From positions 744,001 to 808,000 of the forward strand of contig JAFKAC010000016.1 in the NCBI GenBank assembly GCA_025766275.1: a stretch of 64,000 bases of DNA. Reading direction: 5' to 3'. Below the pieces are notes generated by a model. It saw only the letters and a program-made list of their open reading frames with translations, ran no database searches and was not told the DNA's origin. A program made the translations under genes and the position numbers. The DNA comes from Lactarius indigo (lineage: Eukaryota > Basidiomycota > Agaricomycetes > Russulales > Russulaceae). Numbering within the stretch: the first letter of the stretch is position 1; the number at the start of each line of letters is the position of its first letter. Shown in pieces: positions 11,480-24,327 of this stretch.

Positions 11480-12100
11480 CATCTCATCCTTTTCTCGTGA
11501 GGCTTTTACTAGGAAAAAGTGGATGTAGCTTTTTGGTGTCAACCTCCTGGGGGAACTCGACACCGTGAGTGGCGCAATCCTTTTCCCTTGCCTTTTCCAC
11601 TGTCTTGACAGTTACACACTCTCTCCTGAAATCGGACGCTTGCCTCTCTTTCGATTCCCCACCATCGTCATGGAACAGATTTACTAGTGTCGACCTCATG
11701 ATTACACTTCTGAGCCACGCAGAGTCAGATGCAAGACTAGTTTGGACTCCAGTCCCCGTGACTTGAAGTGCATCCCGGAAGCCTCTTCAGCCCACTTCTT
11801 CAATGCCAGTGCTGACCCGAATCACATTGGATCATCTTCCTTCCTTCACCAGGTACCGCCGACCAACAGCCTAAGTGACAGCCACGGCCACGCTCGTCCA
11901 ACAACGCGCCAGACGCGGGCCCAGCAATGAAACCCACTCTGTGCCGGTCCTCAACTTCAGCGCAGGAGGATGCGGCATTTGTGTTTCCTTGCCAGGTCGG
12001 TCACGGAACGCCATATCCCACCCTCCCCCCACAATAGATATCGGATCTTGTCACACCAGTTCATTCGATCAGATGAAAATGTTCGGAGACACGGCATAAA
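11480..12100 (+). pseudogene. Intermediate-age VTS1-like relic, module 2
   Basis: Partial homologue of the VTS1 middle exons. The block GTCAACCTCCTGGGGGAACTC matches the equivalents at 17810 and 52370, the block GTCGACCTCATGATTACACTTCTGAGCC aligns with the [19 protein letters not shown] segment of the young copies, and ACGGCCACGCTCGTCCAACAACGCGCC aligns with the ATLAQQRA-coding segment. Frames are broken. Module 2 lacks a young VTS1 copy, so this is the last VTS1 trace before U3. Confidence 0.5.
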
Positions 12101-12529
12101 GTGATATGGTAAGCCTACTCGTCGCAGATGCACAGCAGAGTGACGTGATCAGCGTATTCCTGTGTGCATTAAATTGTTGCATGAGTCAACTCTAATGTAT
12201 GCGCTACTAATTGTATCACAGGTGAACTTTTTCATAAGTACATGCTGAGCATTGGGGAAATGATGTAAAAGGAGACACAGTGGAGAGTGTATGCGCTGAA
12301 GGCGCCAGCATCGAGGCATGTGGTGGGTAAGGAAAGCGCGAGTGGTGTTTGGAATCATCAACGAAACGATGCGCAATCGCCTGCCTTAAAGCCGCGGCCG
12401 ACACAGCTGCATCTCCTTTTCAGTCTCTATGGGGAGTCGAGACCTGTCGAAATACGAGAATGTCGCAATGAATGAAGCATCGTGCGTGCATGCATCCACT
12501 CTTCACGCCCATCATGTCCGCATTAGGGT

Positions 12530-12745
12530 GACCAAAATGTCGGTTTCTTCGCGAGAGTGTGTCGCCTAGGGTATGGTGTGTTTCAGGCTCTATGGTGGCG
12601 CGGCTCTCTGCCCGGCGTATGGATTCGAGTCTGCCCTTATCGTGTGATAAACTTACGGCTCGGATCAAGGCTCGGACACGTCACGTGATGGGAAATCATA
12701 CAATGTTGTTATCTCGTAGTACATATAACACTGCGAAGAAAGTCG
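12530..12745. other. Conserved convergent intergenic block, module 2
   Basis: Block shared with 20730-20915 and 56150-56375, running from GGTTTCTTCGCGAG to TTATCTCGTAGTAC. It contains the palindrome TCACGTGA at 12681-12688. It lies between the ends of VTS1-like and F-box transcription units and may carry their terminators. Function is not established. Confidence 0.5.
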
Positions 12746-12912
12746 TCTGCGTACTCTGGGTCTCCACGAAGAAGAAAAAATGAAATGAAATCGCTCTCCG
12801 GAGACTGTGCCTTGGGTGAACGTGGCAATTGTATGACGAATTCAGAGAAGAGGCACAGATTGTTGCTCAGGCTGGGATCCCGTCGTGGATCGGAGTTGGG
12901 AGTGTGGCGCCG

Positions 12913-15900
12913 TCACTGTGGAGAGAGTAACTCTGGCGCGCGCAGAGAACTATGTCGGACAACGAGAGGGCCAAGGTTGAAACGTCTTAAAATAGGATTC
13001 GAAATGAGTGCGTCTTTGAGCGCGACTTCAGGGTGTTTGCTTTCGAGGTGTTCTCGAAATAGGTCGAAGTGTCCCAGTGTACACTCGAAGTCGCCACAAT
13101 ACGAGCACACGCGTCGCCATGCGTGCTCGTCTATAAGGTGAGGGTCCAGTCCTTTCTGCCCTCTGAAACTAGCATGACAGATGTGGCATTGCGTAAATGG
13201 CACGTTAACTTCTACGGGGTGACCTGAGCGAGATCGTAAGGTGATGAACGACAGTAGACCTTCCCACGACGGTTTGTTCATCACCCTAGGATTCTCTATA
13301 TGAATGTGACGCAGGTTAGGGAGCACAGTTGGGTGACCCCCCTCGACTAGACCTAGAACACACAAGATGGGGGTCATAAGTTCGTCCGCCACCCGAAGGT
13401 CTGTTGCACCGCCGAATGTGCGAATAAATTCCAGCCATTGTTCACCGTCCGCATCATCCCACTCACTTGACAGTTGGGTCCTATTGACGCGTAGGTCGTT
13501 CACATGGAATAGGAATGGGAAAAATTGGCCACAAACTTGAGCCATTGACGACAACTGCCAGTCTAACTGCTTGCACGATATTCGTAATCGAAGGGGTGTA
13601 GAAATGCCTGAGCCAGTGAACGAGATGGAAATGGCATCTCCGGACATTTGAACCTCCGCTTGACTGAGTGACGCATGTATTCTGGTCCGCTCGATGAATC
13701 GGCCAAATTGTGAAGCGTCCATCGTGGGTTGGTTAAAAAATGTGATATCAATATCCCCGAGACCAGATGCATTGATTCTGGCTACGAGACTGTCCAAGTA
13801 CTTGCTGGTTCCTCGATATTTCAGAGACGTAAGAGCGGGGAGAACAACGCGTTCCCCTGACGGTGGAGGCAAGCCGAGGTAGTTTCGGCGAGGTGGAAGG
13901 GAAAGGAAATGGAGTGAAAATGTTTCAAGTTGGGTCATCCCGGACAACGCATTCGCGAACGCTTCTGGGGAAAAATACCCAGCACTAGGAACTTCGTGGA
14001 GCTGAATATCTACAAGGTCGTGGGAGGGTGAGAGTAGCTGAGGGAATGATGGGAAGGCGATCCTAGACGAGTGCAAAGTATGGAGGCGAGTGCCCCACCG
14101 AAAGGTGCTGGGCAGGGTCAGCTGCATGTTATCTCTGGACAGAAGAACAAGCTCTTCTAGTTCCGAAAATGGCTCAGAGATTGAGGGGAGTTTTTCAAGG
14201 AGCGAGCCGGTGACGGTGAGGCTGATGGAGCTGATACGACCAGAATGCTTGAGTGCCACAATGATATTGTCGTCGTCCTTGGCAGCCGGGGGATCTGTAT
14301 TTAGAAAACCCCCGTACTGTACGATGATAGGAAGAGCTGGCCAACAGTCTAGAGCCTTCGAAACGGGTGTCCCTGGCGTAAAGTAGAGTCGAAGATTTAG
14401 ACCCAGAGGTGTTGTATGTACGATCTGTCGCCATCTTTGGCAAACATATGTGAGCGTAGGCCAAGTTCGCGGTGCGGCATCCAGGTTATGGCGAAATATG
14501 TTCAGAAGGACGTCGTCGGAGAGTATCTCAATCGTCGCCTGCTGAGAAAAGGGTTCTACTCCAAACGAGTTAGTGAGTGGCGGTGGTGGGAATGTGTGTG
14601 CACCGTACCTGTTTCACTTAGTTCACCGATATGGGACAGTCGTTCATATTCTACTGCTATAGGACGGCAAGAGAGTCGGCGTGAGATCATGAATGACACT
14701 ACAGCCTCCCTCCAAGGCGCCTGTCGTGGCCCAGGCTGTGGTATGTAGAGCGTGAGCAGGGAAGGTAGCACATTTTCACTCCCCCTCTGCAAAGCACGCA
14801 CGACGTTTGTCGAGTGATCTCCATCTAGATGGAACCGTTTTACACCTATGAATGAGTTGAATAGGTCCCGCCATCCAATATAATCACCATCCCCCGGTCC
14901 TGATGTTCGCGCCGTACTGGTGCGTAGGTCCTCCACATTGGAAAGGAAAGCAGAAAGATTATCGCAGACTCGTGTCATGAGTGAGAGTCGCTCGCTCAGT
15001 GACTCGCAGAGTAATTGCAAGTTAAGGCAAGCGGGAGCCCCTAGCTGTGTTAAGGAGATAGAAATGGCGTGCTCAGAAGACAGGATATGTGCTCGACGAA
15101 GTGACTTGTATGTTTCTACCCGATCGATGAATTTGCAAAATTTTGTTAAATAGACGGTGGGTTCATTTAAGAACATGAGTTCGATATCTCCCAGACGAGG
15201 AGCATCGATTCTGGATACAAAGCGTTCCAAGTACCAGGAATGTCCTTGAAAATCAAGGCGGGTGAGAACAGGGAGAACAGCACCTCTCCAGGGCCGTGTG
15301 GTTTGGTCATAGAAATAGTGATTAGTAGTAGAGAAGACATGGATTGAAAGCGATTGAAGCTGGGTCATCCCGGACAAGGCTTCCGTGAGCGCTTCTGGTA
15401 TAACCTGCAAAGAACTAAAGGCCTCGCGAAGCCGAAGGTCCACGAGATTCCTGGATGAGTAAAGAAGTTGAAAGAGGCCAGGAATCGCGATCCTAGTCAA
15501 ATGGAGACAACGAAGTCGTGAGCCCCACTGAAAAGCGCTGCACAATGTCGGCTGCACGCCATCTTGAGACAGAAGAACGAGGTCCTCCAGTTCCGAAAAC
15601 GGCCTCTTGATCGAAAGGAGCTTTCTCAGAAGTGAGCTGGCAATGGTAAGGCTGATAGAACGAACACGACCAGATTGTTTAAGTGAGGCTACGATGTTGT
15701 CCTCGTCCATGAGAGTTGGGGGACTGAGCTCTAGAGCTCCTCCATATTGTACGGCGATAGGCATGGAGGGCCAGCGGCGTAGAGTCTTCAATACAGGTGT
15801 CCCATAGGTGCAGAAGATTTGGAGGTGTAGAGCCTGCTGAGATGCAAGTATGATACATCGCCATCTGCGACATATGTGCACAAGCCTGGGCCAATGCCAT

Positions 15901-16182
15901 GGAGAGACATCGAGATAATAACAAAATATGTTGAGAAGCAGATTGTCTGACAGCTCCTCGATCGTGACTTGGTGAGAAAAAGAAAAAAGTCAGCTAGAGG
16001 CGCAGGTATTGGCGGGAGGTGTACTTCTTCTAGGGAATTCGCTTGATGTGGTAACGGACTGAGCGGGTGATATGCTTGGTGATACGTCTCGACCACGGGC
16101 ATGTCTATTGAGATATCTGCGACATTGACTGTCACGTCGAGCGGAAGTGAAGACACTATATTACTCACTTTAGAAAGCGCAT
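12913..16182 (-). CDS. Double F-box / C2H2 finger protein U3
   Basis: Predicted exons are 16182-16169 (14 nt, ATG CGC TTT CTA), 16116-16025, 15967-14609 and 14555-12913, giving 1035 residues. Introns are 52, 57 and 53 nt with CTGAC or CTAAC branch-like motifs. Every junction keeps the frame. Half A carries an F-box (ELSDNLLLNIFCYYL, CRRWRCIILAS). Half B starts after the linker EPFSQQATIEILSDDVLLNIF and ends in two fingers (CHICHASF...HLIDEH and CSYCGDFEC...HLESKH). Without the introns, B has no ATG before mid-domain, so B can be made only as part of the A-B protein. Half B is closest to that of U6. Confidence 0.82.
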
Positions 16183-16369
16183 GAGGGGAGAAAGAACTGG
16201 GCAGCTATTTCTGGTGTATCCTTACTGTAGAACACGAAGGAACACGAAATTATCACACGCATCTGTCGGCTCAGGCTTTGCACAGCTTTGCACACCCAAT
16301 GCAGAACACACAGCCTTGCCACAACAACCGCAAATCCGCGATTGTCTCCTTCACGCACTTTCTTTCGGG

Positions 16370-17500
16370 AAGAGATGGTTACTTCCTCTCTCGACGTCAA
16401 CCTCGAAGGACGTACTTGCGTCGTCAGAACGTGGCGCACAATTCTGTATTCTAATAACTTACCTCATCCTCGAGTTCTCTGCCAAGCCGGGTGTATTGCT
16501 CTTTACGGCCATGTGCAGCATTCTACCCAAGTTTGATCCGCTACCCCCGCAACTTGTCCCGCCGACGCAGATCCTGGCTCAAACCTGCCATGCTGGACAC
16601 TCTTTCCTCCTACACCTTGCCGGTTTCTTGTAGCAACCAGAATCGCTAATCACTCACCTTTGACTCTACCCCATCTTACCTTTCCCTGAATATCACCAAC
16701 GCCTTTGCGTTACCCTTGGCCAATGCCTAAAATTGCATCAAACTCCAAGTCGGTGACGTCCTGCCCCACCCTGCATCTCTGCGCCTCCGCTTGGGCTTGC
16801 ATCAGCTCACATGGAATAAATCCTAAACCGGAAACTTCCGCAGATTCCCTTCTGTCCTGCCCGCTGAGCACCATCCTCCGGCTTCCCAGAAACGCTGCCG
16901 GCGTTGCTTCCGGCTTCCGAACCAGATGTCGGCTGCCCCGGACGGGCTCTCCCTTGTCAGTGGCGACAGCTGAGCTGGCGCCGAATACGCCACTTGTACG
17001 TCGACGGCCCACAATTATGCCTCCGATCCTTGCCGACACCCGCCTCGTCATAAGTAACTCATGTGATTTATACAGTGGCACTACCACTATGACTAACATC
17101 ACGGCCGACAATAGCGTGTGCGGCGATGGTAGCAATTCAGCCAAGAGCCAGTATCGTTGTGCTTCCGACAGTGGGTGAGTTCAGTCTCGCTCATAGGAAG
17201 AGGCTTCCGAAGAGCTTACGCAACGGCTGTAGCGGAGGCAGTGCCTATTTCAATTGACAGAAACCTGCGCTCTGGATCACCGCAGATCGTTCCGGTAGAA
17301 GCGACGACGGCAGCAAAGCAATGGCTTCAGCCGCACATTACTGTAGCATACCATGCTATCCAGCTTTGGGTTTGGGGAGTGATCGGGGTCGTCGGTTTTC
17401 AACCTCGGACTGGCTTTTCACGTGGTGGCAGGATGTTGAATGGGACCACGATGGCGCAGCTCGCTGATAGTTTCGCTGTAATGTGGGCTACTAGCAGTAA
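16370..17500 (+). pseudogene. Old VTS1-like relic, module 3
   Basis: Starts with the GGGAAGAGATGGTTACTTCC...AAGGACGTACTTGCG exon and runs through CAGCATTCTACCCAAGTTTG, GGACGGGCTCTCCCTTGTCAGTGGCGACAG (close to the GLSPVVGDS-coding segment of the young copies) and AATGGGACCACGATGGCGCAGCTC (close to the region before the SAM domain). Several short open stretches exist but no continuous frame. Confidence 0.55.
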
Positions 17501-17749
17501 TTATTAGGCGGCACAAAAGAGGTAATCGCTTGGGTAATCGTCATTGGATTAGACAATGAGGGTGTCGAGCCCACTTGATTTGCATTTGGTGCGGATGGCA
17601 TCGGACCACTGTGATTGTACCAGGGCTTGGCCGTGGCCCAGGGAGGTGCCTAGGTTGCGTCACCTTACTTTAAATCTATTTTTTTCTTTGAAGTCATACT
17701 GGTAACTTTTGATGTTCCTTATCTCTATCGTCACCACACCCACCGCGAC

Positions 17750-18080
17750 CGTCATCTCGACGTCTTTTCGTGACAATGCTTTTAGGAGAAGATGGCCAAA
17801 GCCAGCCTTTGTGCGTCAACCTCCTGGGTGAACTAGCGGAGATCTCAGGTGCCATTGGCCAACATGGGCAGCACATCCCTTCCAGTTCCCTTCCCACCTC
17901 ACGATTTTCGGCGGAATCTCAGATCCACCTCTTCATCGCCGTCCTGGAACAAAATTTCCATGTTGACCTCATCATCACTGTTTTTGAGTGCGGCCTCTGG
18001 CAATTTTTTGCAGAGCCAGATGAAAGACAAGTTTGCCAGGATAGATCGAGATCCAGGTGAAAAGGTTTGGGGACGGATTG
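17750..18080 (+). pseudogene. Intermediate-age VTS1-like relic, module 3
   Basis: Short block with GAGAAGATGGCC..., GTCAACCTCCTGGGTGAAC, CGCCGTCCTGGAACAAA and CAGAGCCAGATGAAAGACAAGTTTGCC. The last aligns with the [16 protein letters not shown] segment of the young copies. Matches at 11480 and 52300 show it is an inherited part of the module. Confidence 0.5.
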
Positions 18081-18479
18081 AATTGTAAGCCGGCTTACCG
18101 AATATACACAGTAGGGTGACATGGTCGGTGCATTGAAAGCGCACATTAAATTGCGTGAGAGCTAATGTGTGCATTACCAGTGATGTTGAATGTGAACCAG
18201 TTGCTGCGCGTGACAAGCAAGAACTTGAAGATGCTGAACTCATCCACAGGAGAAAGCCGTGCCGCAGAGGCCAACTGATGAACTTTAGTCATGGTAGGGG
18301 GTCGAGAGGGTCGCGAGCTGCATAGTGCATGCATTTACTCTTTGCCTTTGCCAATGAAGTCCTGGTTTCCAATTCCTATCCATTTTCGAGCGGCCTACAT
18401 ACAGTAAGGACCGCTTGAGGCGGAATCTGCTCATGCGTGGGAAAATTAATCCCGGACCGCATTATACGAACCACTGCCA

Positions 18480-20330
18480 ACGCCCCTCGCAAGATGTCCT
18501 CGCTCAGGCTTCCCTCAAGCCCGGCTGAACCTCCCCAATGAGTCCCCATTCAAACAGCTGGTTACGGGTCTATACTCCCCTTGTTATTGTACAATCCCAA
18601 CTCGACGTCGGCCTCCCTCCCCTTATCGTGCGGCCATCCCCTTTCCTTTTCATTTTTTAAAAAAAAAAGAGCTTTTGCTCTCTTCCTCGCAACGCGAGAA
18701 TAAACACACAAACCACTCCTCACACAACACACATGGCCGTGCTCAGGCTTCCCTCCAGCCCAAGTCCTGGCTCCTCCCCCATGCAAGGCCAGAATGGAAA
18801 GAACCCAAGCGCACGCTCCTCCATGGGCCCCGCCGCACGCCCCTCGGTCGCAGCAGCACAGGGCTTCAGTCTCGCCTCGCCACGCCCTGGAGGCGGGCTC
18901 CCTAGCGGGCGCCCGACCAGCGAGCTCCCAGGCAGCGCCACCTTTCGAACCCCAGAAGGTAAGCTCCTTATTGGTTTTTTTTTTTTCGCAAGCTGACATT
19001 CTCCCCAGCGGATGCTATCGACCAGTGGTTTGAGAACTTTCATCATTACGAAGTCACGCTGGTGAGTAACATCTGTTTTGATCTCGTCATCATGATCGCT
19101 CATCTTCTCACGTTTTATTCTCCAAATCGGGGTATTTAAGGAAGAGATGGCTGCTGCCTCTCTCGACGTCAATTTTAAGGAGGAACTCAGTGCCATCGAG
19201 CAATGTGAGCCAGCTCGAGATACCCATTCCATTATGATCGTTCTTATCCGCTCGCAGGGTTCAAGGTTCTCTCCAAAGCAGAGCACACAGCCGCTCTTTA
19301 CAGTCTTTTACAACATTCTACTCAAGTACAGATCCGGTTCTTCATCACCGTCCTGCAATAAATGGCCGGGGCCGACCCCATGACTGCTCTTCTGAGCCCG
19401 GCTGTCGGGGGTTCCATGCAGAGCCAGATGGAAGCGAAGCTTGCAAGTATGAATCTCAAGTCGCCCGGACTCAAGTCTACCATGCCCGGTTCCCCCTCCG
19501 CCCGCACCTTCAACACCAGCGCCACGAATCGCCAATCGCTTGCCTTCGACTCTTCCTCCTCTTTCCTATCTCCCGATACCGCCAACACCGTAGGCAATCC
19601 AAGCGACGCTGCAGCCACGCTCGCGCAACAGCGCGCTAAACTCAAAGCTGCCAGCAACGTCGCGCATCGTATTTCTGCTCCGGCGCTCGCCTCGAGCGGA
19701 GAGCGCGGCACTTGGGCTGGTGTCCTCGGCCAGGTTGCGGAGCGGGACAACTCCCCTACTCAAGAGATATCCGTTGAGCCCAGGTCGTCCCGTCCTCAGA
19801 GCACCGACTTTTCTGGCCTCTCCGCTGGCTCCGCTTTCCGTTCCCCTCGTGCTGATGGCGGTGCCGCGCCCGGCGGTCTCGACGGGCTGTCCCCCGTCGT
19901 CGGCGACAGTTGGGCCAGCATGGTGAATACCCCGCTTCTGCCGATGTTCCAGAAGACGTCTTCGAATAACAACAGCGCTGGTCAAACTGTCGACCTCGCC
20001 GGCGCCAAGTTGAACTATCTATACGGTAGTCATAACGTCCCGCGCCTCGACGGTCCTGACAAGTTCCGCTGGCCTTCCAAGGGCCACATTCACGATAACA
20101 GCAGCGGTTCCAACAATGGCGTGACCAACAACGGCGTTTACGGCGACGATGGCGATCTTATCCAGGGACATCATCTGCCCGGTGCGCATAGGAAGGTGCT
20201 CAAGACTTCGAGGTGGTCTGTAGGAAGATGGGGATCGACGACCAGACCGCGCCCCCACCTCCGCCTGCACCGCAGTCGTCTGGCGGACCGGGCTTGACTG
20301 GGAGTGGTGGTGGACTATCCTCCGCGTAAT
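18480..20330 (+). pseudogene. Young VTS1-like pseudogene V3 (nonsense, SAM domain deleted)
   Basis: Exons can be followed. The start is ATG at 18733 (MAVLRLPSS). A 50-nt intron at 18959-19008 leads to an exon reading DAIDQWFENFHHYEVTL (to 19061). The next exons are EEMAAASLDVNFKEELSAIEQ from 19141 and [17 protein letters not shown] from 19260. A CAA-to-TAA nonsense follows at about 19360, just before [17 protein letters not shown]. The frame is then open to near 20200, where a deletion joins the QGHHLPG segment to the far end of the SAM domain out of frame. The RNA-binding core (LHKY...GARRKM) is therefore missing. An older exon-1 remnant (ATGTCCTCGCTCAGG, 18494) lies just upstream, showing tandem VTS1 copies. 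Confidence 0.85.
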
Positions 20331-20729
20331 GTAAGGGACAAATCCGGTTTCTTTCTTTTTTTCTTTCTTTTTTTCCATTTTTGTTGCGAACCAAAAAAAA
20401 AAGCAGCATCACGCTCTCTCTTCGCATCATGTCCGCCTCCTTTTTTTACTAGTACCGTTTCTGGATTTGTGGTTCCTATCTAATTCTTTTTCGCGACAAA
20501 CGTTGGGATTATCACTTTTCTTCTCGTATGGGTGGTGGTGGCGGCGGCGGGGCTTGTTCATTTCTTTTTCCTTTAATTCTTACGAACCTCGAGGGGTCGC
20601 GCGCGGCGTAAAGTATTTTTACCCTCAGCGCCTGTACTCCTTTCTTCGCCATCTTCTTTTCTTTCATTTGTATATAGCTCTGAAGTGTGTATGATACAAA
20701 TATATTTTTTATATGTCACTTCTGACCAA

Positions 20730-20915
20730 AACTGTCATGAGAACTGTTTTCGTCTTCGCGAGTCGCCAGAGCTGTGGCGGTGCAGCTGGCGTATGGATCC
20801 GAGTCGGCCCTTATCGCGTATGATGAAACTTACGGTTCGGACTAATGTTCGGACACGTCACGTGATTGGAAATCTCACAATTTTGTTATCTCGTAGTACA
20901 AATAACATCAGAAGA
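20730..20915. other. Conserved convergent intergenic block, module 3
   Basis: Same block as 12530-12745 and 56150-56375, with the TCACGTGA palindrome at 20858-20865. It lies between V3 and U4. Confidence 0.5.
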
Positions 20916-21091
20916 GAGTCATCTGCGTACTCTGGTTGGTCCCCAAGAAGAAGAAAAAAAGAAGAAAGGAAATTGCTGTCTGTAGACTGTATCTTTGGGG
21001 AATGAGGTGTGTCGTGACAAAGGTGCGATGGATTCAAAGAGGGATGAGGTGTCGTTAGCTCACACTGGGATCTCGTCGGAGGTCGGAATCC

Positions 21092-24000
21092 TTAGCTATT
21101 GGGGGTGCGGCGCTGTGGTCGTGATGGACGAGGCGGTGGTGCGACGGTGCCTGGCGCGCGCAGAGAACTGTGCTGGGTGACAAGACTGTCAAGTTCGACA
21201 GCTGTCAACCAAGGATTCCCGATGCGTTCGTCAGTGCGCCAGGCTTCAAGGTGTTCAAGTATGAGGTGTTTTCTGAACGGATCTTCTTGTCCTGCTTTGC
21301 GCTCGAAGTTTCCACAATACGAGCACAAGATTCGATATCCGTGCTTGTCCTTGAGGTGACGTTCGAGCCCCTTCTTCTCTCTGAAACTGGCGTAACAGAT
21401 TTGGCATTGCTCAAATGACACATTGACTTGTATGAGGTGGCCTGGGCGCGATCGTAACGTGATGAACGACAGTAGACCGTTCCACGACGGCCCATTCATC
21501 GCTTTAGGATTTTCTATATGAAGGCGACGCAGGTTAGGGAGCACAGCGGTGTGCCCCTCCTCGACCACGCCCAGAGCACACAAGATGGCCGTCGTAAGTT
21601 TGTCAGACACCCGAAAGTCGGTTGCGCCGCCGAATGCGCGGATAGGTCCCAGCCATTGTTCTTCATCCGCCCCATCCAACTCATTTGACGGTCGGGACTT
21701 AGTGATGCGTAGATCTTTCATACGGAATAGAAATGGGGAAAATTGTTCGCAAATTTGAGCCATCGAGGACAACTGCCAGTCTAACTGCTTGCACGATATT
21801 CGTAATTGAAGGGGTGCAGAACTGCCTAAGCTGATAAAGGAGATGGCAATGGTATCGTCGGACATTCGAATATTTGTTCGACTGAAGAATGTCCGTATTC
21901 CGGTCCGCTCGATGAATCGGCCAAGTTGCGAAGCGTCCATTGTGGGTTGGCTGAAAAAGGTGATATCAATCTCCTCGAGATCAGGTGCATCGATTCTGGC
22001 CACCAGACTGTCCAAGTACTTGCTAGTTCCTCGATATTTGAGGGACGTCAGATCAGGGAGAACAACGGGTCCCCCTGACGGCGGAGGCAAGCTGAGGTGG
22101 GTTCGGCGGGGTGGGAAGGAAATGAAGTGGAGTGAAAGTGTTTCAAGTTGGGTCATCCCGGACAGCGCATTCGCGAACGCTTCTGGGGAAAAATACCCAG
22201 AACTAGGAATTTCGTGGAGCTGAATGTCTACGAGGTCATGGGAGGGTAGAAGCAGTTGTGGCAATGAGGGAAACGCAATCCTGGTTGACTGTAGTGTATG
22301 GAGGCAAGAGCCCCACCGAAAGGTGCTGGGGAGGGTCGGCTGCATGCCTTCTCGGGACAAAAGGACAAGTTCTTCCAGTTCCAGAAGTGGCTCAGAGATC
22401 GCGGAAAGCTTATCGAGGAGTGAGCTGGTGACGGTGAGGTTGATGGAGCTAACACGACCAGATAGCTTCAGTGCGGCAATGACATTGTCATCGTCCCCGG
22501 GGACAGGAGGATCTAGATTTGGAAACCCCCCGTATTGTACGATGATAGGCAGTGCCGGCCAACAATCTAGAGCTTTCAAAACGGGTGTTCCTGGCGTAAA
22601 GTAGAGTCGAAGATTTAGACCTAGAGGTGATATGTGTACGATGTGTCGCCATCTTTGGCACACGTACGTGAGTGTAGGCCAAGCCCGCTGAGTGGAACGC
22701 AGGTAATAACGAAATATGTTCAGAAGTATGTCGTCTGAGAGCACCTCAATCGTTACCCGCTGAGAAAGAGGTCCTATTTTGAACGAGTTAGCGAGTGGTG
22801 GTGTCGGTACCGGGAATCTGTCGTACCTGTTCCATGTAGTTTATTGATGTAGCGCGGTCGTTCATATTCCACTGCTGTATGGCCAGAGAACCGACCTGAG
22901 AGCATAAATGACACGATGGCCTTCCCCAATGACGTATGAGGTTTGCCAGGCCGTGATATGTAGAGCACGTGCAGAGAAGGTGGGATAGTTTCGTACTGCC
23001 TGTCTGATAGTTGCAGATCACGGACGATGTTTGTCGAGTGATCCCAATCGAGACGAAACCATTTTACACTTGTTAATAAGTCGAGAAAGTCTTCCCATCC
23101 ACTACAATCACTATCCCCGCGTCCTAATGTTTGCGCGGTACTGATGCGTACGTCCTCCACATTGGAAAGGAAATCGGAAAGATCATCGCAGACTTCTGTC
23201 ATGAATGATAGCCGCTCGCTCGATGACTCACACAATAATTCCAATTTAAGGCGAGTGGGCGCTCCTGGCTGTATCAAGGAGATGGAGATGGCGCTCTCAG
23301 AAGATCGAATGTGTGCTTGACGGAGAGACTTGTGCATTCCTATCCGATCGATGAATTTGCGAAGTATTGTGAAATCGACGTCCATATCTAAGAATGTGAG
23401 TTCAATGTCTCCGAGACTAGGAGTATCAATTCTGGCTACAAGTTGTTCCAAGTACTCAGAAATTCCTTGAAAATCGAGGCGGGTAAGAATAGGAAGAACA
23501 ACACGTCTTCGTGGCAGTGTGGATGGGGTACGGCGATAGTCGGTAGGGAGGAAATGGAGTGAAAGTGATTGAAGCTGGGGCATCCCGGACAAGGCTTTCG
23601 TGAGCACTTCTGGTGGGATCTGCGAAGAATTGAAAAAATCGTGAAGCTGAAGGTCCACGAGATTCCTGGAAAAATCAAGAAACACAAGGAGTCCGGGAGT
23701 AAAGACCCTAGTCAAATGGAGACGACGAAGCCGTGGACCCCACTGAAAAGCTCGGGGCAAGGACAGCTGCACGCCATCTTGAGACCGAAGAACGAGGTCC
23801 TCCAGTCCCGAAAACGGCTTCTCGATTGAGGATAACTTTCTCAGAAGTGAGCGTGTGAGGGTGAGGCTGATAGACCTAACATGACCAGTCCGCTTAAGTG
23901 CGGCAATGATGTTTCCCTCGTCCTCGGGAGCTGGGGGATCGAGCTCTGGAAATCCTCCGTACTGCACGACGGTAGGCATGATGGGCCAGCGGCGTAGAGT

Positions 24001-24327
24001 CTTCAATACAGGCGTCCCGTGGGTACAGAAGATTCGAAGTTGTAGAGTGTTCTGAGACGCAAATACGATATGTCGCCATTTGCGACATATGCGCACAAGC
24101 CTAGGCCAATGTTGTGGAGAGACATCGAGATAAAAACGAAATATTTTCAGAAGGGCATCGTCAGGAAGCTCCCCGATCGTGGCTTGTGGAGAATGAAAAA
24201 GTTAGCTGGAGGCGAAGATATTGGTGGAAGACGTACCTCTTCCACTGGCAAGGAGCTTGATTTTGCTGGGTGCGGTGATGGATTGGGTGACGGGTTGGAG
24301 GGGGCGAGGCGTACCGGACACGGGCAT
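21092..24327 (-). CDS. Double F-box / C2H2 finger protein U4
   Basis: Predicted exons are 24327-24237, 24182-22827 and 22773-21092 (1042 residues). Introns are 54 and 53 nt, both phase 1. The start is the ATG in exon 1 (MPVSGTPRPLQ), as in U1; the upstream 14-nt exon of other members reads ATA instead of ATG. Half A has LPDDALLKIFRFYL and CRKWRHIVFAS. Half B begins VTIEVLSDDILLNIFRYYL, where the residue before LSDD is coded by GTG, so B has no start of its own there. The fingers are CQICYASF...HLKDKH and CSYCGNFER...HLILEH. Near-identical to U1 across both halves. Confidence 0.83.

Noticed and set aside
16170..16633. Short open frames at 16170-16633 and similar ones before each F-box gene as new genes
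   Set aside because: They fall across the F-box upstream region and the first old-VTS1 block, are not conserved in frame between modules and lack recognisable features.
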